Shown: positions 23,926-33,205, counted from the stretch's first letter. The stretch: 64,000 nucleotides of DNA from Candidatus Gastranaerophilales bacterium (GCA_900770525.1 CAAHDT010000034.1:1-64000); one strand, 5' to 3'. Translations and numbers: made by a program. Notes: generated from the sequence alone by a model not told the origin.

Positions 23926-26178
23926 TTAATCTTTCTTTTCAGGGGCTTTTGTCGGTTTACGGTATTTTGTTCCAGATTTTCCCTGTTTAGATTTATTCGG
24001 TTTACCGTTCCTTAAATTATTGGAATGACTTGCACCGGCATATGATGTTTGGATACGTTTTACGCTGAATACATCCGGTATTGCCTGAATACAGTTGATA
24101 ACTTTTTTCAGCGTTTCAACGTTATCCAATTCCATTCCGAGTTCAATTATACCGACTTTGTTATTTTTAGACTTAACATTTGCGTATGTAATATTAGTAT
24201 TGTTATCAGAAACAGCAGCGATAATATCTTTTAATAAGCCTAATTTTTCACCTGTTTCGATACGGATAGTTGTTGTATATGTTTTGTTAGTATTGTCGCC
24301 TGACCAATGAATATCCATTAAGCGTTCAGGTTGAATATTTTCTAAAGTTTTACAGTCAATTCTATGTACTGTAACCCCTTTTGAGCGTGTAACAACACCG
24401 ACAATAGGTTCCCCTGGAATTGGAGAACAACATTTTGCAAAAGAATATAATAAACCTTCTAATCCCACGATATCTTTTTCGGATTTTTTCCTGTTAGAAG
24501 TGTGGAATGCACTTTCAGGATGTTTCGGTTCAGGTTTTTTAAGTTTGTTTACTATTTTATTGGTGGTTGTTTCGCCATATCCGAGTGCGGCAAACAAATC
24601 TTCTGCGCAAAGGTAATTCATTTGTTTGGCAACTTTTTCAAATTCACCGCGCTTGATATAATCGTCAAATATTGCTTTGGTTAACTCATGTTCAAGGTTT
24701 GCTCTTCCTGCTTCAATATGGCTTTCTCTATTATTCTTTTTAAACCATTGTTTGATTTTTGAAGATGCTTGTTTGGTCACAACAAAATTTAACCAATCTA
24801 AGCGTGGGGAAGGTGTTTTGGATGTCAAAATTTCAACGATATCACCATTATTCAATTTTGTATCAAGTTGAGCAATTCTACCGTTAACAAGGGCACCTAC
24901 CGTCCTGTGTCCTACATCTGAGTGAATACGATATGCAAAATCTACAGGAGTAGCGTTTGCAGGGAGGTCAAGTACATCCCCGTTTGGAGTAAATGCAAAA
25001 ACTTGGTCAGAGAAAATATCCAGTTTTACTGAATTAACATAATCTTCGGCAGAAGTCATATCTTTGTCATATTCTACCATTTTTCTCATCCAAGAGAATT
25101 GCATATCAGCAGGGTTGTTTGCCTTTTGTGAACCTTTTTCTTTATATCTCCAGTGTGCGGCAACACCATATTCGGCTACTTCGTGCATTTCCCAAGTTCT
25201 AATTTGAACTTCAAGCGGTTTTGAACGAGGCCCGATTACTGAGGTGTGCAATGATTGGTACATGTTGCCCTTAGGCATTGCAATATAATCTTTAAATCTC
25301 CCCGGAATTGGCTTAAATTGGGAGTGAATAAGTCCTAAAACTTCGTAACATTCTTTTTCGGTGTCAACTATTACTCGAACAGCCGTGATGTCATAAAGGT
25401 CATGGAATGCAATATTCAAACGCTTCATTTTGGCGTAAATACTGTAATAGTGCTTTGCTCTCCCAGTAATTTGAGCGTTAATTCCATTTTTCTTAACGTC
25501 TTTTGAAATCTGGTCAATAAGAAGTTGAACAGTCATTTCCCGTTCGGCTTTGGTTTGGGAAACAAGTTGGGCAATTTCAAAATATTTGTCCGGTTCAAGG
25601 TATCTTAGGGATAAATCTTCTAATTCGGCTTTTATTTTCCCGATACCTAAACGATTGGCAAGTGGCGCAAATATATCAAGTGTTTCGCGCGCGATTTTTT
25701 GCTGCTTAGGGGCAGCCATAAAATTTAGAGTTCGCATATTGTGCAAACGGTCTGCAAGTTTAAGAAAAATTACTCTGATATCGTTTGCCATTGCTATAAA
25801 CAAACGTCTAAAGTTCTCTGCTTGACGCTCTTCGTTTGATTTAAACTGGAGTTTGCCTAATTTTGTAACGCCTTGTACGAGAGTTAGGACATCTTGACCA
25901 AAACGAGATTCAATTTCTTCAGGTTTAGTGTCGGTATCTTCTAAAATATCGTGCAAAAATGCTGCCATTACGGTATGTGAATCAGCTTTTAAGTCAACCA
26001 ATATTTTGGCAACTTCTACCGGATGGATAATATACGGTTCCTCTGATATTCTGTATTGACCATCATGAAGCCTCTTTGCAAATTCAAAAGCCTCTTCAAT
26101 CTTCTTTATATCTGCCTCATCTCTGTGTTGTGCGATGAGGGTTTGTTTAATTTCTTCAAAAAGCGGTTTTTCAGACAT
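23926..26178 (-). CDS. Bifunctional (p)ppGpp synthetase/hydrolase, Rel/SpoT family
   Basis: A 750-residue long RelA/SpoT homologue. An intact HD hydrolase domain is visible (YIIHPVEVAKIL, AAFLHDILEDT, LKLADRLHNMRTL). The synthetase domain follows (GRAKHYYSIYAKM, YDITAVRVIV, GRFKDYIAMPKGNMYQSLHT). Then come TGS (FAFTPNGDVLDLPANATPVD), a Cys-rich region (AKCCSPIPGE) and ACT. The retained HD residues suggest both making and degrading the alarmone in response to starvation. The tail is basic (KPNKSKQGKSGTKYRK). An in-frame ATG at 26229 exists, but the extra residues are low complexity and the ATG at 26178 gives the family start. No ribosome site is evident and the -10-like sequence is very near, so the leader is minimal. 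Confidence 0.93.
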   Translation of the reverse strand: MSEKPLFEEIKQTLIAQHRDEADIKKIEEAFEFAKRLHDGQYRISEEPYIIHPVEVAKILVDLKADSHTVMAAFLHDILEDTDTKPEEIESRFGQDVLTLVQGVTKLGKLQFKSNEERQAENFRRLFIAMANDIRVIFLKLADRLHNMRTLNFMAAPKQQKIARETLDIFAPLANRLGIGKIKAELEDLSLRYLEPDKYFEIAQLVSQTKAEREMTVQLLIDQISKDVKKNGINAQITGRAKHYYSIYAKMKRLNIAFHDLYDITAVRVIVDTEKECYEVLGLIHSQFKPIPGRFKDYIAMPKGNMYQSLHTSVIGPRSKPLEVQIRTWEMHEVAEYGVAAHWRYKEKGSQKANNPADMQFSWMRKMVEYDKDMTSAEDYVNSVKLDIFSDQVFAFTPNGDVLDLPANATPVDFAYRIHSDVGHRTVGALVNGRIAQLDTKLNNGDIVEILTSKTPSPRLDWLNFVVTKQASSKIKQWFKKNNRESHIEAGRANLEHELTKAIFDDYIKRGEFEKVAKQMNYLCAEDLFAALGYGETTTNKIVNKLKKPEPKHPESAFHTSNRKKSEKDIVGLEGLLYSFAKCCSPIPGEPIVGVVTRSKGVTVHRIDCKTLENIQPERLMDIHWSGDNTNKTYTTTIRIETGEKLGLLKDIIAAVSDNNTNITYANVKSKNNKVGIIELGMELDNVETLKKVINCIQAIPDVFSVKRIQTSYAGASHSNNLRNGKPNKSKQGKSGTKYRKPTKAPEKKD

Positions 26179-26253
26179 GATATAATTATAATAATGATAT
26201 AACATGTAATTTTCAAGCAAAAACGACAAATTTCATACATAAGGATTACCAAA

Positions 26254-26538
26254 ATGATAAAAGTTACGAAAGATGGTGTGGTTTTACAATTAAAAATTTC
26301 GCCCAATGCAAGTAAAAATGCTATATTAAAAGATGATACCGGAATAAAAATAAAACTTACGGCGCAACCGATAGAGGGGAAGGCAAATAAGGCTCTGGTT
26401 GAATTTTTATCAAAGCAACTGAAAATTCCTAAAACATCAATAGAAATATTAAGGGGTGAAACATCAAAAGATAAAACATTATTGCTTAAAAATGTTAAAG
26501 ATGATAAAATTCTACTAATACGTGATGTATTTGAATAA
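26254..26538 (+). CDS. UPF0235/DUF167 (YggU) family protein
   Basis: A 94-residue protein with the DUF167 pattern: LQLKISPNASKNAI, IKIKLTAQPIEGKANKALVEFLSKQL and LRGETSKDKTLLL. The family is small, single-domain and of unknown biochemical role, often near genes for RNA or cell-division functions. Its end overlaps the open frame of the following gene, but the lipoprotein start lies 17 bp downstream. Confidence 0.85.
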   Translation: MIKVTKDGVVLQLKISPNASKNAILKDDTGIKIKLTAQPIEGKANKALVEFLSKQLKIPKTSIEILRGETSKDKTLLLKNVKDDKILLIRDVFE

Positions 26539-26554
26539 AGAAAGGAAAATAAAC

Positions 26555-27592
26555 ATGAAAAAGACATTAGCTTTATTAATTGCCGGTTTATTGGTAATGT
26601 GCGGTTTATCTGCATGTGCTTTTGGTAAAAAGAAACCTAATCTTGAAATTTTACCTACAATGCAGTCAAAATCAACTGCAACAAACCAAGTTTGGGTTGG
26701 TACTTTCCAATTAATCTGGAATGATTTAGTTAACGAAATTATCAAAAATCCGGTAGAATTTGTTGGCACTAAATCAATTATGGCAGATGAGTTGAATAAA
26801 CAAGCATTCACAACTGATGAATTGTCTGATAGTTCATATTATAAAAAATTCGACAAAACTTCTCCAAAATTAAAAAAAGAAATTGAAAAAGGAATTATGG
26901 AGAAGTTCAATGAAAAGAGCGATATCTTAGATCAATTAGACTGGACTGAAGATGTAGATAAGTATACATTGTATGCTATGTTGAAAAAAGATTTTGAATT
27001 CACTCAAGCATTCAGTAATCTTGCTCCTGCTAAATTTCATGGTAGCAAAGGAAAAGTTAAATATTTCGGTTTAGAAGAAAAAGCTCCTGCTGATTTAAGA
27101 AAAATGGTGCATGTTCTTTTCTATAACAACGATGACGACTTCGCGGTAAGTATTTCTACTAAAGGTGACGACATTGTATATTTATACAGAACAAATTCTA
27201 AAGACACTTTAGAAAATTTGTATTGGGATATGCAAAAGAAATTCAAAACATCTATTAGCAACCCTAGATTTACTGACAAAGATGAAATTAAAATTCCTAA
27301 TTTCGACTTTAAATCAGAAAGAAACTTCGATGAACTTTGTGACAAACAAATTCAAAATTCTAATTTAAAAATAGCAAGAGCTATAGAAACTATTGATTTT
27401 AAAATGGATAATAAGGGAGTAAAACTTAAATCGGAAGCAGCAATGTCAGTAATGAAAATGTCATTGATGCCTGATGAACCGACTCCAAGACATTTCTATT
27501 TTAATGATAATTTTGTAATATTTTTACAAGAACAAAATAAACAACCTTATTTCGCAATGCGTGTAAGTGATGTAAAAAGTTTACAAAAATAA
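26555..27592 (+). CDS. Lipoprotein of unknown function
   Basis: A 345-residue predicted lipoprotein. The signal peptide has a lipobox (GLSAC) with the modified cysteine at residue 21. The mature domain is about 320 residues, lysine-rich, with no family recognised; a YFGLEEKAPADLRKMVHVLFYN core and many aromatic residues are seen. AAGAAAGGAAAA precedes the ATG at 26555; the frame is open upstream to 26522 but that would bury the signal peptide. Favourable codons (AAC, GTT, GCT) hint at good expression. It ends at a strong shared terminator. Confidence 0.8.
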   Translation: MKKTLALLIAGLLVMCGLSACAFGKKKPNLEILPTMQSKSTATNQVWVGTFQLIWNDLVNEIIKNPVEFVGTKSIMADELNKQAFTTDELSDSSYYKKFDKTSPKLKKEIEKGIMEKFNEKSDILDQLDWTEDVDKYTLYAMLKKDFEFTQAFSNLAPAKFHGSKGKVKYFGLEEKAPADLRKMVHVLFYNNDDDFAVSISTKGDDIVYLYRTNSKDTLENLYWDMQKKFKTSISNPRFTDKDEIKIPNFDFKSERNFDELCDKQIQNSNLKIARAIETIDFKMDNKGVKLKSEAAMSVMKMSLMPDEPTPRHFYFNDNFVIFLQEQNKQPYFAMRVSDVKSLQK

Positions 27593-27612
27593 TAATTGAT
27601 AGATTTTATAAC

Positions 27613-27651
27613 AAAAATCGTGGTAAACATTTAGGCTTACCACGATTTTTT
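27613..27651. terminator. Bidirectional terminator
   Basis: AAAAATCGTGGTAA (27613-27626) and TTACCACGATTTTT (27637-27650) form a perfect 14-bp stem with T-runs on both strands, between two convergent genes. Confidence 0.95.
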
Positions 27652-27656
27652 AATGT

Positions 27657-28883
27657 TTATGCAAGTCCGGTTTCTTCTCGCCGTTTTTTCTTTTCATCGT
27701 CATCTATAACAAGAGTTCCATCTTTGACGTCTTTTTCTTCTGTTTTGCTTGCAGATATTTTAACTTCTTCATCCTTTCTATTATCAGGATTGTCGGTGTT
27801 ATTATCTTCGGATTTGTCAGAGCGTTGAATATTTGTGCCTGCAACACCCGTACTGTCTTCAATTTTTGCTTGAGCGTTTTCAACTCTACCGACTTGAGTG
27901 TCAATATTTGACTGGGCGGAAGTATAAAGTCCTTGACCTTCAGTCCCTGCATCCATTGCATTTCCACCATTTTTAATTGCAGTCAATCCCATTCGATAAT
28001 TTCTATCAAACATAAATCTGAAAGTGTTATATTTCGCGGCATTTACTGCAACTTTTGCCGTATCATTTCCTTTTGCGGTTTGAGCTGCGTTTTTAATCTC
28101 ATTTTGTTTGTCTGTGTCACTTGTAACCAGTTCTGAACCTATTGCAACTGTTTCTGTTCCAAAATCTGTTGCAGTAGGTGCAACATTTGCAAATTGAACA
28201 ATTTCATTATCAAGAGCACTAATTTGGTTCCCTATATCGCCAATTTCTGCTTGTACTTGAATACCCGTTGAGTTAAGAATATTTCCCAATTCTGAAATTC
28301 TGTTAAAATCGGCAGGGGTTAAGCTTTTATCACCACTTTTGGCTTTTTCGATTAGTTGATTTAATTCTTGTTTCATTGAAGATGTTTTCTGAACTGTTTC
28401 ATCAGCTTTGTTTTCTGCTTGAGAGCTTAATACTTCTGACAATTCTTGAATTTCAGATAATCTCGTAGCCATAGTTCTTTCTGCTCTGGTTGCCGTAACA
28501 CTTTGGTCAGACATTGTTTTTCCTTGGTCGTACTTACTCATTCCATTAAGTTCCAAATTCTGCCTGAATTGTTGAGCTTGAGTCATTGTTGTTTTTTCGG
28601 CTGCATCATCTGCGTCAGGTTCATCACTATCAGCTCGAGTATTGTTAATTTCATCTTTATCAGAACTTCCGTTTACGGAAGCATACGTAATATCATCCGG
28701 AATATCCTGTAATTTTTGGACTTCTGTTGCCCAACGTTTAATTTCCTCCGGAACATCTTCTCCTTGATTGATATATTTTATAATTTCATCCGCGGTTAGG
28801 TTTTTCCATGCTATGTCTTGGTTTTTCTTTTGCTGAAAGTATGTTTTTACTGCATTATTTACTGATGATACTGCTTCTACCAT
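27657..28883 (-). CDS. Acidic coiled-coil protein of unknown function
   Basis: A 408-residue hydrophilic protein without signal peptide, membrane span or cysteine. It begins MVEAVSSVNNAV. The middle (about 125-330) is predicted helical with heptads and many Gln/Asn/Ala/Thr. The last ~60 residues are highly charged and disordered (EDNNTDNPDNRKDEE onwards). This composition resembles secreted helical-filament or translocator-type proteins, but no family is recognised. It is transcribed divergently from the 58-residue gene at 29064. The shared upstream region holds the TGTAAAGTTATGTAA box. Confidence 0.6.
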   Translation of the reverse strand: MVEAVSSVNNAVKTYFQQKKNQDIAWKNLTADEIIKYINQGEDVPEEIKRWATEVQKLQDIPDDITYASVNGSSDKDEINNTRADSDEPDADDAAEKTTMTQAQQFRQNLELNGMSKYDQGKTMSDQSVTATRAERTMATRLSEIQELSEVLSSQAENKADETVQKTSSMKQELNQLIEKAKSGDKSLTPADFNRISELGNILNSTGIQVQAEIGDIGNQISALDNEIVQFANVAPTATDFGTETVAIGSELVTSDTDKQNEIKNAAQTAKGNDTAKVAVNAAKYNTFRFMFDRNYRMGLTAIKNGGNAMDAGTEGQGLYTSAQSNIDTQVGRVENAQAKIEDSTGVAGTNIQRSDKSEDNNTDNPDNRKDEEVKISASKTEEKDVKDGTLVIDDDEKKKRREETGLA

Positions 28884-28953
28884 TTTTTACGTCCTTAAAA
28901 GCTTATTATCCGTTATATATATCGGCATAAATTATTAAAACTTTAAGGATTTG

Positions 28954-28968
28954 TGTAAAGTTATGTAA
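28954..28968 (+). promoter_or_regulatory. Direct-repeat box, second copy
   Basis: TGTAAAGTTATGTAA is identical to 14696-14710 and lies 95 bp before the ATG at 29064 (the first copy is 89 bp before its gene). It is also 70 bp from the divergent start at 28883, so it could control both directions. Confidence 0.5.
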
Positions 28969-29063
28969 CAAAAGGTAGATAAATAATATATAAAAAGTCA
29001 ATAATTTTTAGAAAAAAGTTTTTATATAAATACGAGAGATAAAAACAAGAAGAGAGGTTCCAA

Positions 29064-29240
29064 ATGGCTAAGACAATTTTAATGCCCAATACAGTAACAG
29101 ATGTTTATAAAAATACAGCAAAAGCAATCAGTGAAGTTGATTTGTCAGGTAAAGTTGTTGTTCGTAAAACTTTAGTCGAAATTATGAGGCAATCTTTCTT
29201 CCATGGTGCAAATATGTATGGAAACAACTTTATAGCATAA
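29064..29240 (+). CDS. Small unknown protein, 58 aa
   Basis: A 58-residue ORF starting MAKTILMPNTVTDVY and ending MYGNNFIA. GAGAGGTT precedes the ATG. An intrinsic terminator closes the unit at 29295-29320, so it looks like a genuine single-gene transcript. It contains a plausible helix (ISEVDLSGKVVVRKTLVEIM). No family is recognised. The upstream TGTAA-type box links its regulation to the 14800 gene. Confidence 0.6.
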   Translation: MAKTILMPNTVTDVYKNTAKAISEVDLSGKVVVRKTLVEIMRQSFFHGANMYGNNFIA

Positions 29241-29294
29241 TTAATCGTTGGAATATAGGAATATAGGAAAAGAAAATCTAATAAAAATAATGTC

Positions 29295-29320
29295 TACCGG
29301 CTCATGCCGGTATTTTTTTT
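29295..29320 (+). terminator. Terminator of the 29064 gene
   Basis: TACCGGC (29295-29301), loop TCAT and GCCGGTA (29306-29312) are followed by eight T. Confidence 0.93.
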
Positions 29321-29336
29321 GTTATAAGTTAAAAAT

Positions 29337-30167
29337 CTAATAATTTGTTTGAACATATTCAAAATCTCTGTAGTCAGATGGAGATGATAGTTCTTCCGTA
29401 TCGCTCATTAAAAAACCGCCTGTAAACAGGACAGATTTTCTGTTTGTACCTTTAGGAAATTCAAGAAGAGATTTCCCATCTAGGCTTATAATTGTACTTT
29501 TAATATGCGGAATATCGTTCTTGGCGTTTGGATTTGATGTAATAACTTTGATATTTGTAATTCTTTTATTTTTATCTACATTAAACGAAAAGAAAAAAAG
29601 CGTACCATATGGCGCTTCGACGTATGCATTTTCCATAATTTGATTTTGAATATCACTTCTCCACTTATTCCAAGCAATTAATTCTGCACGAACTTTTGCA
29701 TCTTTTAAGCTGTCACAGATAGGGCATGCTGAAGGTTTTTTATCTTGATTAGCAATTTCTTGTTTAGGAGTTGGAGAGGTTTCGGGGGTAAGCATTTTTT
29801 GAACTTCTTGCAATGTCGCATCGCTATTATCAATCGTGTTCGGGATATTGTTTTGCGCTTGGTTGTCTGTTGGCATTTTTTGGATAAAGTTATTCGGAAC
29901 AAATTCATTAATATTGGATGGGATAATCGGAGCTTCTGTTTGGACAACTTTTATAGGCGTGTCTGTCTTGGGTGTTTTTGCCAGAGAATCACCTATATGA
30001 AAAAGTTGTACGCTCTGCAAGTCATCCGGACGTTGGCTAAGATTTTTCATTTTGAAATTTTGATTTTCTAAAATGAATTGTTTATGCATAACAGGTTTTG
30101 TTGCCGATGTAAAAATAGTCAGCAACAAAATTGTTAATGCTACAAATATACTCAATGCTCTTATCAT
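29337..30167 (-). CDS. Membrane-anchored protein with TonB-like C-terminal domain
   Basis: A 276-residue protein. It has an N-terminal span (about 4-22), then a long Pro/Thr/Gln-rich linker (about 45-150). A C-terminal domain (about 155-265) includes the pattern WNKWRSDIQNQIMENA, APYGTLFFFSFNVDKNKRITNIKVI and a closing FPKGTNRKSVLFTGGF. Anchor, extended linker and this beta-alpha-beta pattern resemble TonB/TolA-type energy transducers; the match is by layout and pattern only. A CPICD motif precedes the domain. Its ATG overlaps the stop of the FHA gene (TAATG), so it is translationally coupled as the last gene of the VWA-FHA-TonB-like operon. Confidence 0.6.
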   Translation of the reverse strand: MIRALSIFVALTILLLTIFTSATKPVMHKQFILENQNFKMKNLSQRPDDLQSVQLFHIGDSLAKTPKTDTPIKVVQTEAPIIPSNINEFVPNNFIQKMPTDNQAQNNIPNTIDNSDATLQEVQKMLTPETSPTPKQEIANQDKKPSACPICDSLKDAKVRAELIAWNKWRSDIQNQIMENAYVEAPYGTLFFFSFNVDKNKRITNIKVITSNPNAKNDIPHIKSTIISLDGKSLLEFPKGTNRKSVLFTGGFLMSDTEELSSPSDYRDFEYVQTNY

Positions 30168-31774
30168 TAGTCTTTATCTAGTTTTGCTATTAATTCATCA
30201 CAAGCATATACTTCAAAACGAGTTTGTCCCAACATAAGTGTTTCTGCGATTAAAAGGGCAGTCGGAACAAGGGCTGCAATTATACTCAACATAATTCCTT
30301 TGAAGTCACCGCCTGTTTCACTCATAAAATATGAAACGTTCATCATAAATTCTATGAAAACAATTACACATGCAATTGTTAGGAATAACTTCTTATCGTG
30401 TTCAAGTTTTCTGGCTCCTTCAAGTCCGAAGATTGAAACACCGTGCTGGCGGTAGTCTGTAAATCCATCTTGCTTGATAACACTTGAACCTTGAATTTTT
30501 TTGCCGGCAAGGAATGAACTTACGAATGCGAAAAATGCGAAGATAATCAAAAATGTTGCTAGAACCAAGAATACTGGGCTAAATCTGAAACCTGAAATTC
30601 TTACCCATCCGGCTGCTTCCGGAAAGCACATTGCCAAAGTGTTAGAAACACCGTATGCAAGGAATGGTGCAGTCAAAAGTCCGATAATAACCTCTCCGAA
30701 AGATTTTAGCTGGAGCATGAATAGTTTATCTTTGACGTTTCTAATTTTTGTGTCGCTCATTGAATTAACAAATCTGTCAATCCAAACTCGGTAAGATTTT
30801 AAAACAGATTCAAAATCTTCTCTGAATTCGTATTTGTTTAACATTGCATTGTATTCAGCCGTATTGCTTTTGAAATAACCACATCCTATCGCAAGAGCTG
30901 TCATTATGCCGACAAAGAAAAATGTTATAAAAATCGAAAATGCCACAAAATTACTCATACTCATAAAATAAATTTGGTTTACTGTATAAATTCCGATAAT
31001 AAAAATTGAAGCTCCCCATAATAAGAAGTTTTTAGCCATAGCCGCTGATGGGGAAAGTTTTATTGTTTTACTTTGGAAATATAAATAAACGCCTTGTTTA
31101 AGCATTAATGCGATTGCAAAAACAACGAACGAGTAGGCAAGCCATGCTTGAATATTTACGGCAAGGTAAACATGTTGAGATGCTTCTTGCGTAGATAATC
31201 CCATCAAGTAATTTGCAACGGCAAAAGAGCTTAAGATTGACGTTATATATAATGCCAAATGTAGAAATAAACTTGTTCTGGCATTTGCCAGAATTTTACA
31301 TTTTAGTTCTGCAATTGGGTATGCAATCTGCTTAATTATCGCAATTCTTGCTTTTTCTAATGGAGCTCTCGATTTTTCAAGTTTAATTTTAGCCAAAACA
31401 TTCGGATCATCTCCGTATAAATCTCTTAACTGTGTATCGGATAAATTTACGATATCAACGGATGACATATCAATTGAACCACTGTTGTCAACATGAATTT
31501 CAATGAATTCGTCGCTATTTTCAAGAGTGAGTTTGCAAACCTTATCCACTTGAATTCTACTTAAAACTTGACCTCTGAAAAGTAGTTTTGGATTTTTGAA
31601 ATTGTTAAAAACATAACACACACCTGTTTCTTTGTTAACTTGTACGGTTAAAATGATATCAAACCCAGGCTGAATAAAGTAATCACATTTGGGGTTTGAG
31701 CCAATGTTTATTAAGTTTTTATTTTTAAACTGTTTTTCTCCGGTAGATGTTTTAATCGTAATTGTTGCGGTCAT
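30167..31774 (-). CDS. FHA-like domain protein with eight membrane spans
   Basis: A 535-residue protein. Residues 1-100 look like an FHA domain (NLINIGSNPKCDYFI, then beta strands), a phosphothreonine-binding module. A charged linker (110-165) follows. About eight spans are seen near 168-192, 208-230, 248-268, 274-300, 358-378, 400-422, 464-486 and 493-513. AAGAAGGA 6 bp before the ATG at 31774 fixes the start; an upstream in-frame ATG at 31810 overlaps the VWA gene. It is the middle gene of the operon. The membrane part belongs to no transporter family I recognise. Confidence 0.65.
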   Translation of the reverse strand: MTATITIKTSTGEKQFKNKNLINIGSNPKCDYFIQPGFDIILTVQVNKETGVCYVFNNFKNPKLLFRGQVLSRIQVDKVCKLTLENSDEFIEIHVDNSGSIDMSSVDIVNLSDTQLRDLYGDDPNVLAKIKLEKSRAPLEKARIAIIKQIAYPIAELKCKILANARTSLFLHLALYITSILSSFAVANYLMGLSTQEASQHVYLAVNIQAWLAYSFVVFAIALMLKQGVYLYFQSKTIKLSPSAAMAKNFLLWGASIFIIGIYTVNQIYFMSMSNFVAFSIFITFFFVGIMTALAIGCGYFKSNTAEYNAMLNKYEFREDFESVLKSYRVWIDRFVNSMSDTKIRNVKDKLFMLQLKSFGEVIIGLLTAPFLAYGVSNTLAMCFPEAAGWVRISGFRFSPVFLVLATFLIIFAFFAFVSSFLAGKKIQGSSVIKQDGFTDYRQHGVSIFGLEGARKLEHDKKLFLTIACVIVFIEFMMNVSYFMSETGGDFKGIMLSIIAALVPTALLIAETLMLGQTRFEVYACDELIAKLDKD

Positions 31775-31787
31775 TTTATTGTCCTTC

Positions 31788-32456
31788 TTATCTTTCAAGA
31801 GCGTGTACAAATTGTCTTATTGCTTTGTCGCAATTTTGTTTAGGTGAAACAATGAGTTTATTTTCGCCCAAAACAGGTGTCAAGGTTTCTTTTACGGTAT
31901 CAAGTTTTGACGGATGAGCGTACAGAAACATCATCGCTAAGTCCGGTGCACTTGTTTGCACTTTTTTGACATTAGAGGGTAGGGTGTTCCAATTAATTTG
32001 CTTGCTAACAGCTCCTTCGTTTTCCAAATCTCCGATAACAACGATTGCAGGCATGTAACCCATTTTTTTCATATCGACAGAGTATCTTAAAGCTTTATCC
32101 AAGCCTACTCCGTATGCTGTTCCGTAATCTTTTTCATCATACGCAGTGAACGCGTTCATTACTTTGTTTATGTTTGAGCCGTTGAACGGGGCTCCTTCAT
32201 ATATCAAATATGCATCTTCTGAAACTCTTATAATTTTGATTTTATCTTCCGGATCAAGCAGGTTGCAAATTTGTTTAAGCAACTTTTTTTGTTCCGGCAA
32301 ATCTTTTTGGTTTGAGGCTGAGGAATCAACTACGAACATTACGGCTGCCGGTTTAAAGTTATCTACTTTGATTTTAGACATTCCGCTCCATATCAGTTTA
32401 ACCAATACGGATATTGCAAGTATTATTATTCCTAATATAATTAATCTTTTATTCAT
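31788..32456 (-). CDS. Membrane-anchored von Willebrand factor A domain protein
   Basis: A 222-residue protein with an N-terminal span (about 4-24) and a VWA domain. The metal-ion adhesion site is complete: D44-x-S46-x-S48 (VVDSSAS), T113 (YGTAYG) and D143 (VVIGDLE). Such domains bind protein partners through a divalent metal and often pair with AAA ATPases or batA/batB systems; neither is present here. It is the first gene of the operon, with a promoter at 32475-32503 and divergent to plsY. Confidence 0.8.
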   Translation of the reverse strand: MNKRLIILGIIILAISVLVKLIWSGMSKIKVDNFKPAAVMFVVDSSASNQKDLPEQKKLLKQICNLLDPEDKIKIIRVSEDAYLIYEGAPFNGSNINKVMNAFTAYDEKDYGTAYGVGLDKALRYSVDMKKMGYMPAIVVIGDLENEGAVSKQINWNTLPSNVKKVQTSAPDLAMMFLYAHPSKLDTVKETLTPVLGENKLIVSPKQNCDKAIRQFVHALER

Positions 32457-32474
32457 GAACCAACTCTTTCTAAT

Positions 32475-32503
32475 ATGATACCATATTTTACAATCTTTCG
32501 CAA
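32475..32503 (-). promoter_or_regulatory. Promoter of the VWA-FHA-TonB-like operon
   Basis: On the minus strand TTGCGA (32498-32503), 17 bp and TATCAT (32475-32480), upstream of the start at 32456. Confidence 0.55.
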
Positions 32504-32505
32504 TA

Positions 32506-32535
32506 TTGTCATTATAAAGATAATTGTGTTATAAT
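32506..32535 (+). promoter_or_regulatory. Promoter of plsY
   Basis: TTGTCA (32506-32511), 18 bp and TATAAT (32530-32535) with a TGT extended -10. It lies back to back with the promoter of the divergent operon; the two -35 boxes are 2 bp apart. Confidence 0.75.
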
Positions 32536-32570
32536 TCCATACGTTAACAAAACGAGATTAGGGAGAAATT

Positions 32571-33173
32571 ATGGAATTATTAGAAATAGCTATAACACTT
32601 GTTGTTGCATATTTAATCGGTTCAATACCGACAGGATATATTATTGTAAAGGCTTTTACGGGGCAAGATATTAGGACAATCGGCTCCGGCTCAACCGGTG
32701 CGACAAACGTAAAAAGGGTAATGGGGAAAAAATGGTTTTTTATAACTTTACTTTTAGATGCGTTTAAGGGTGCTTTGCCTGTAGTGTTAGCAAAAATATT
32801 TGCTTCTGCTTTCACCGGAATAGGTTTGTTACCGGTTTTGGCAGCAGTTGCGGTAATTTTAGGACATTCAAAATCAATATTCTTAAAGTTTACGGGTGGA
32901 AAATCTGTTGCATCAGGTGTTGGAACAATTTTAGCTCTTAATTGGCAAGTTGGTTTAATAATTGCAGTTATTTGGTCTATCATCACTTATGTATCAAAAT
33001 ATGTTTCATTAGGTTCGATAATTGCACTCGCTATTTCACCATTTTTAATGTATTTTCTTGACGGACATTTGGCATATGTTGGTTATTGTATGCTTGGAGC
33101 GTTATATATTATTTGGCTTCACCGCTCAAACATCCAACGATTGATTAAGGGCGAAGAAAATAAAGTAAGATAA
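32571..33173 (+). CDS. plsY: Glycerol-3-phosphate acyltransferase PlsY
   Basis: A 200-residue inner-membrane enzyme that transfers the acyl group from acyl-phosphate to glycerol-3-phosphate, the first step of phospholipid synthesis. Family motifs are GSIPTGYIIVK, GSGSTGATNVKRVMG, LLDAFKG and KFTGGKSVASGVG. Several membrane spans are visible. AGGGAG precedes the ATG. The DUF3137 gene follows after about 30 bp, perhaps on the same transcript. Confidence 0.95.
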   Translation: MELLEIAITLVVAYLIGSIPTGYIIVKAFTGQDIRTIGSGSTGATNVKRVMGKKWFFITLLLDAFKGALPVVLAKIFASAFTGIGLLPVLAAVAVILGHSKSIFLKFTGGKSVASGVGTILALNWQVGLIIAVIWSIITYVSKYVSLGSIIALAISPFLMYFLDGHLAYVGYCMLGALYIIWLHRSNIQRLIKGEENKVR

Positions 33174-33205
33174 ATTTATCTAATGCTGATATTAATGAGG
33201 TGTTT

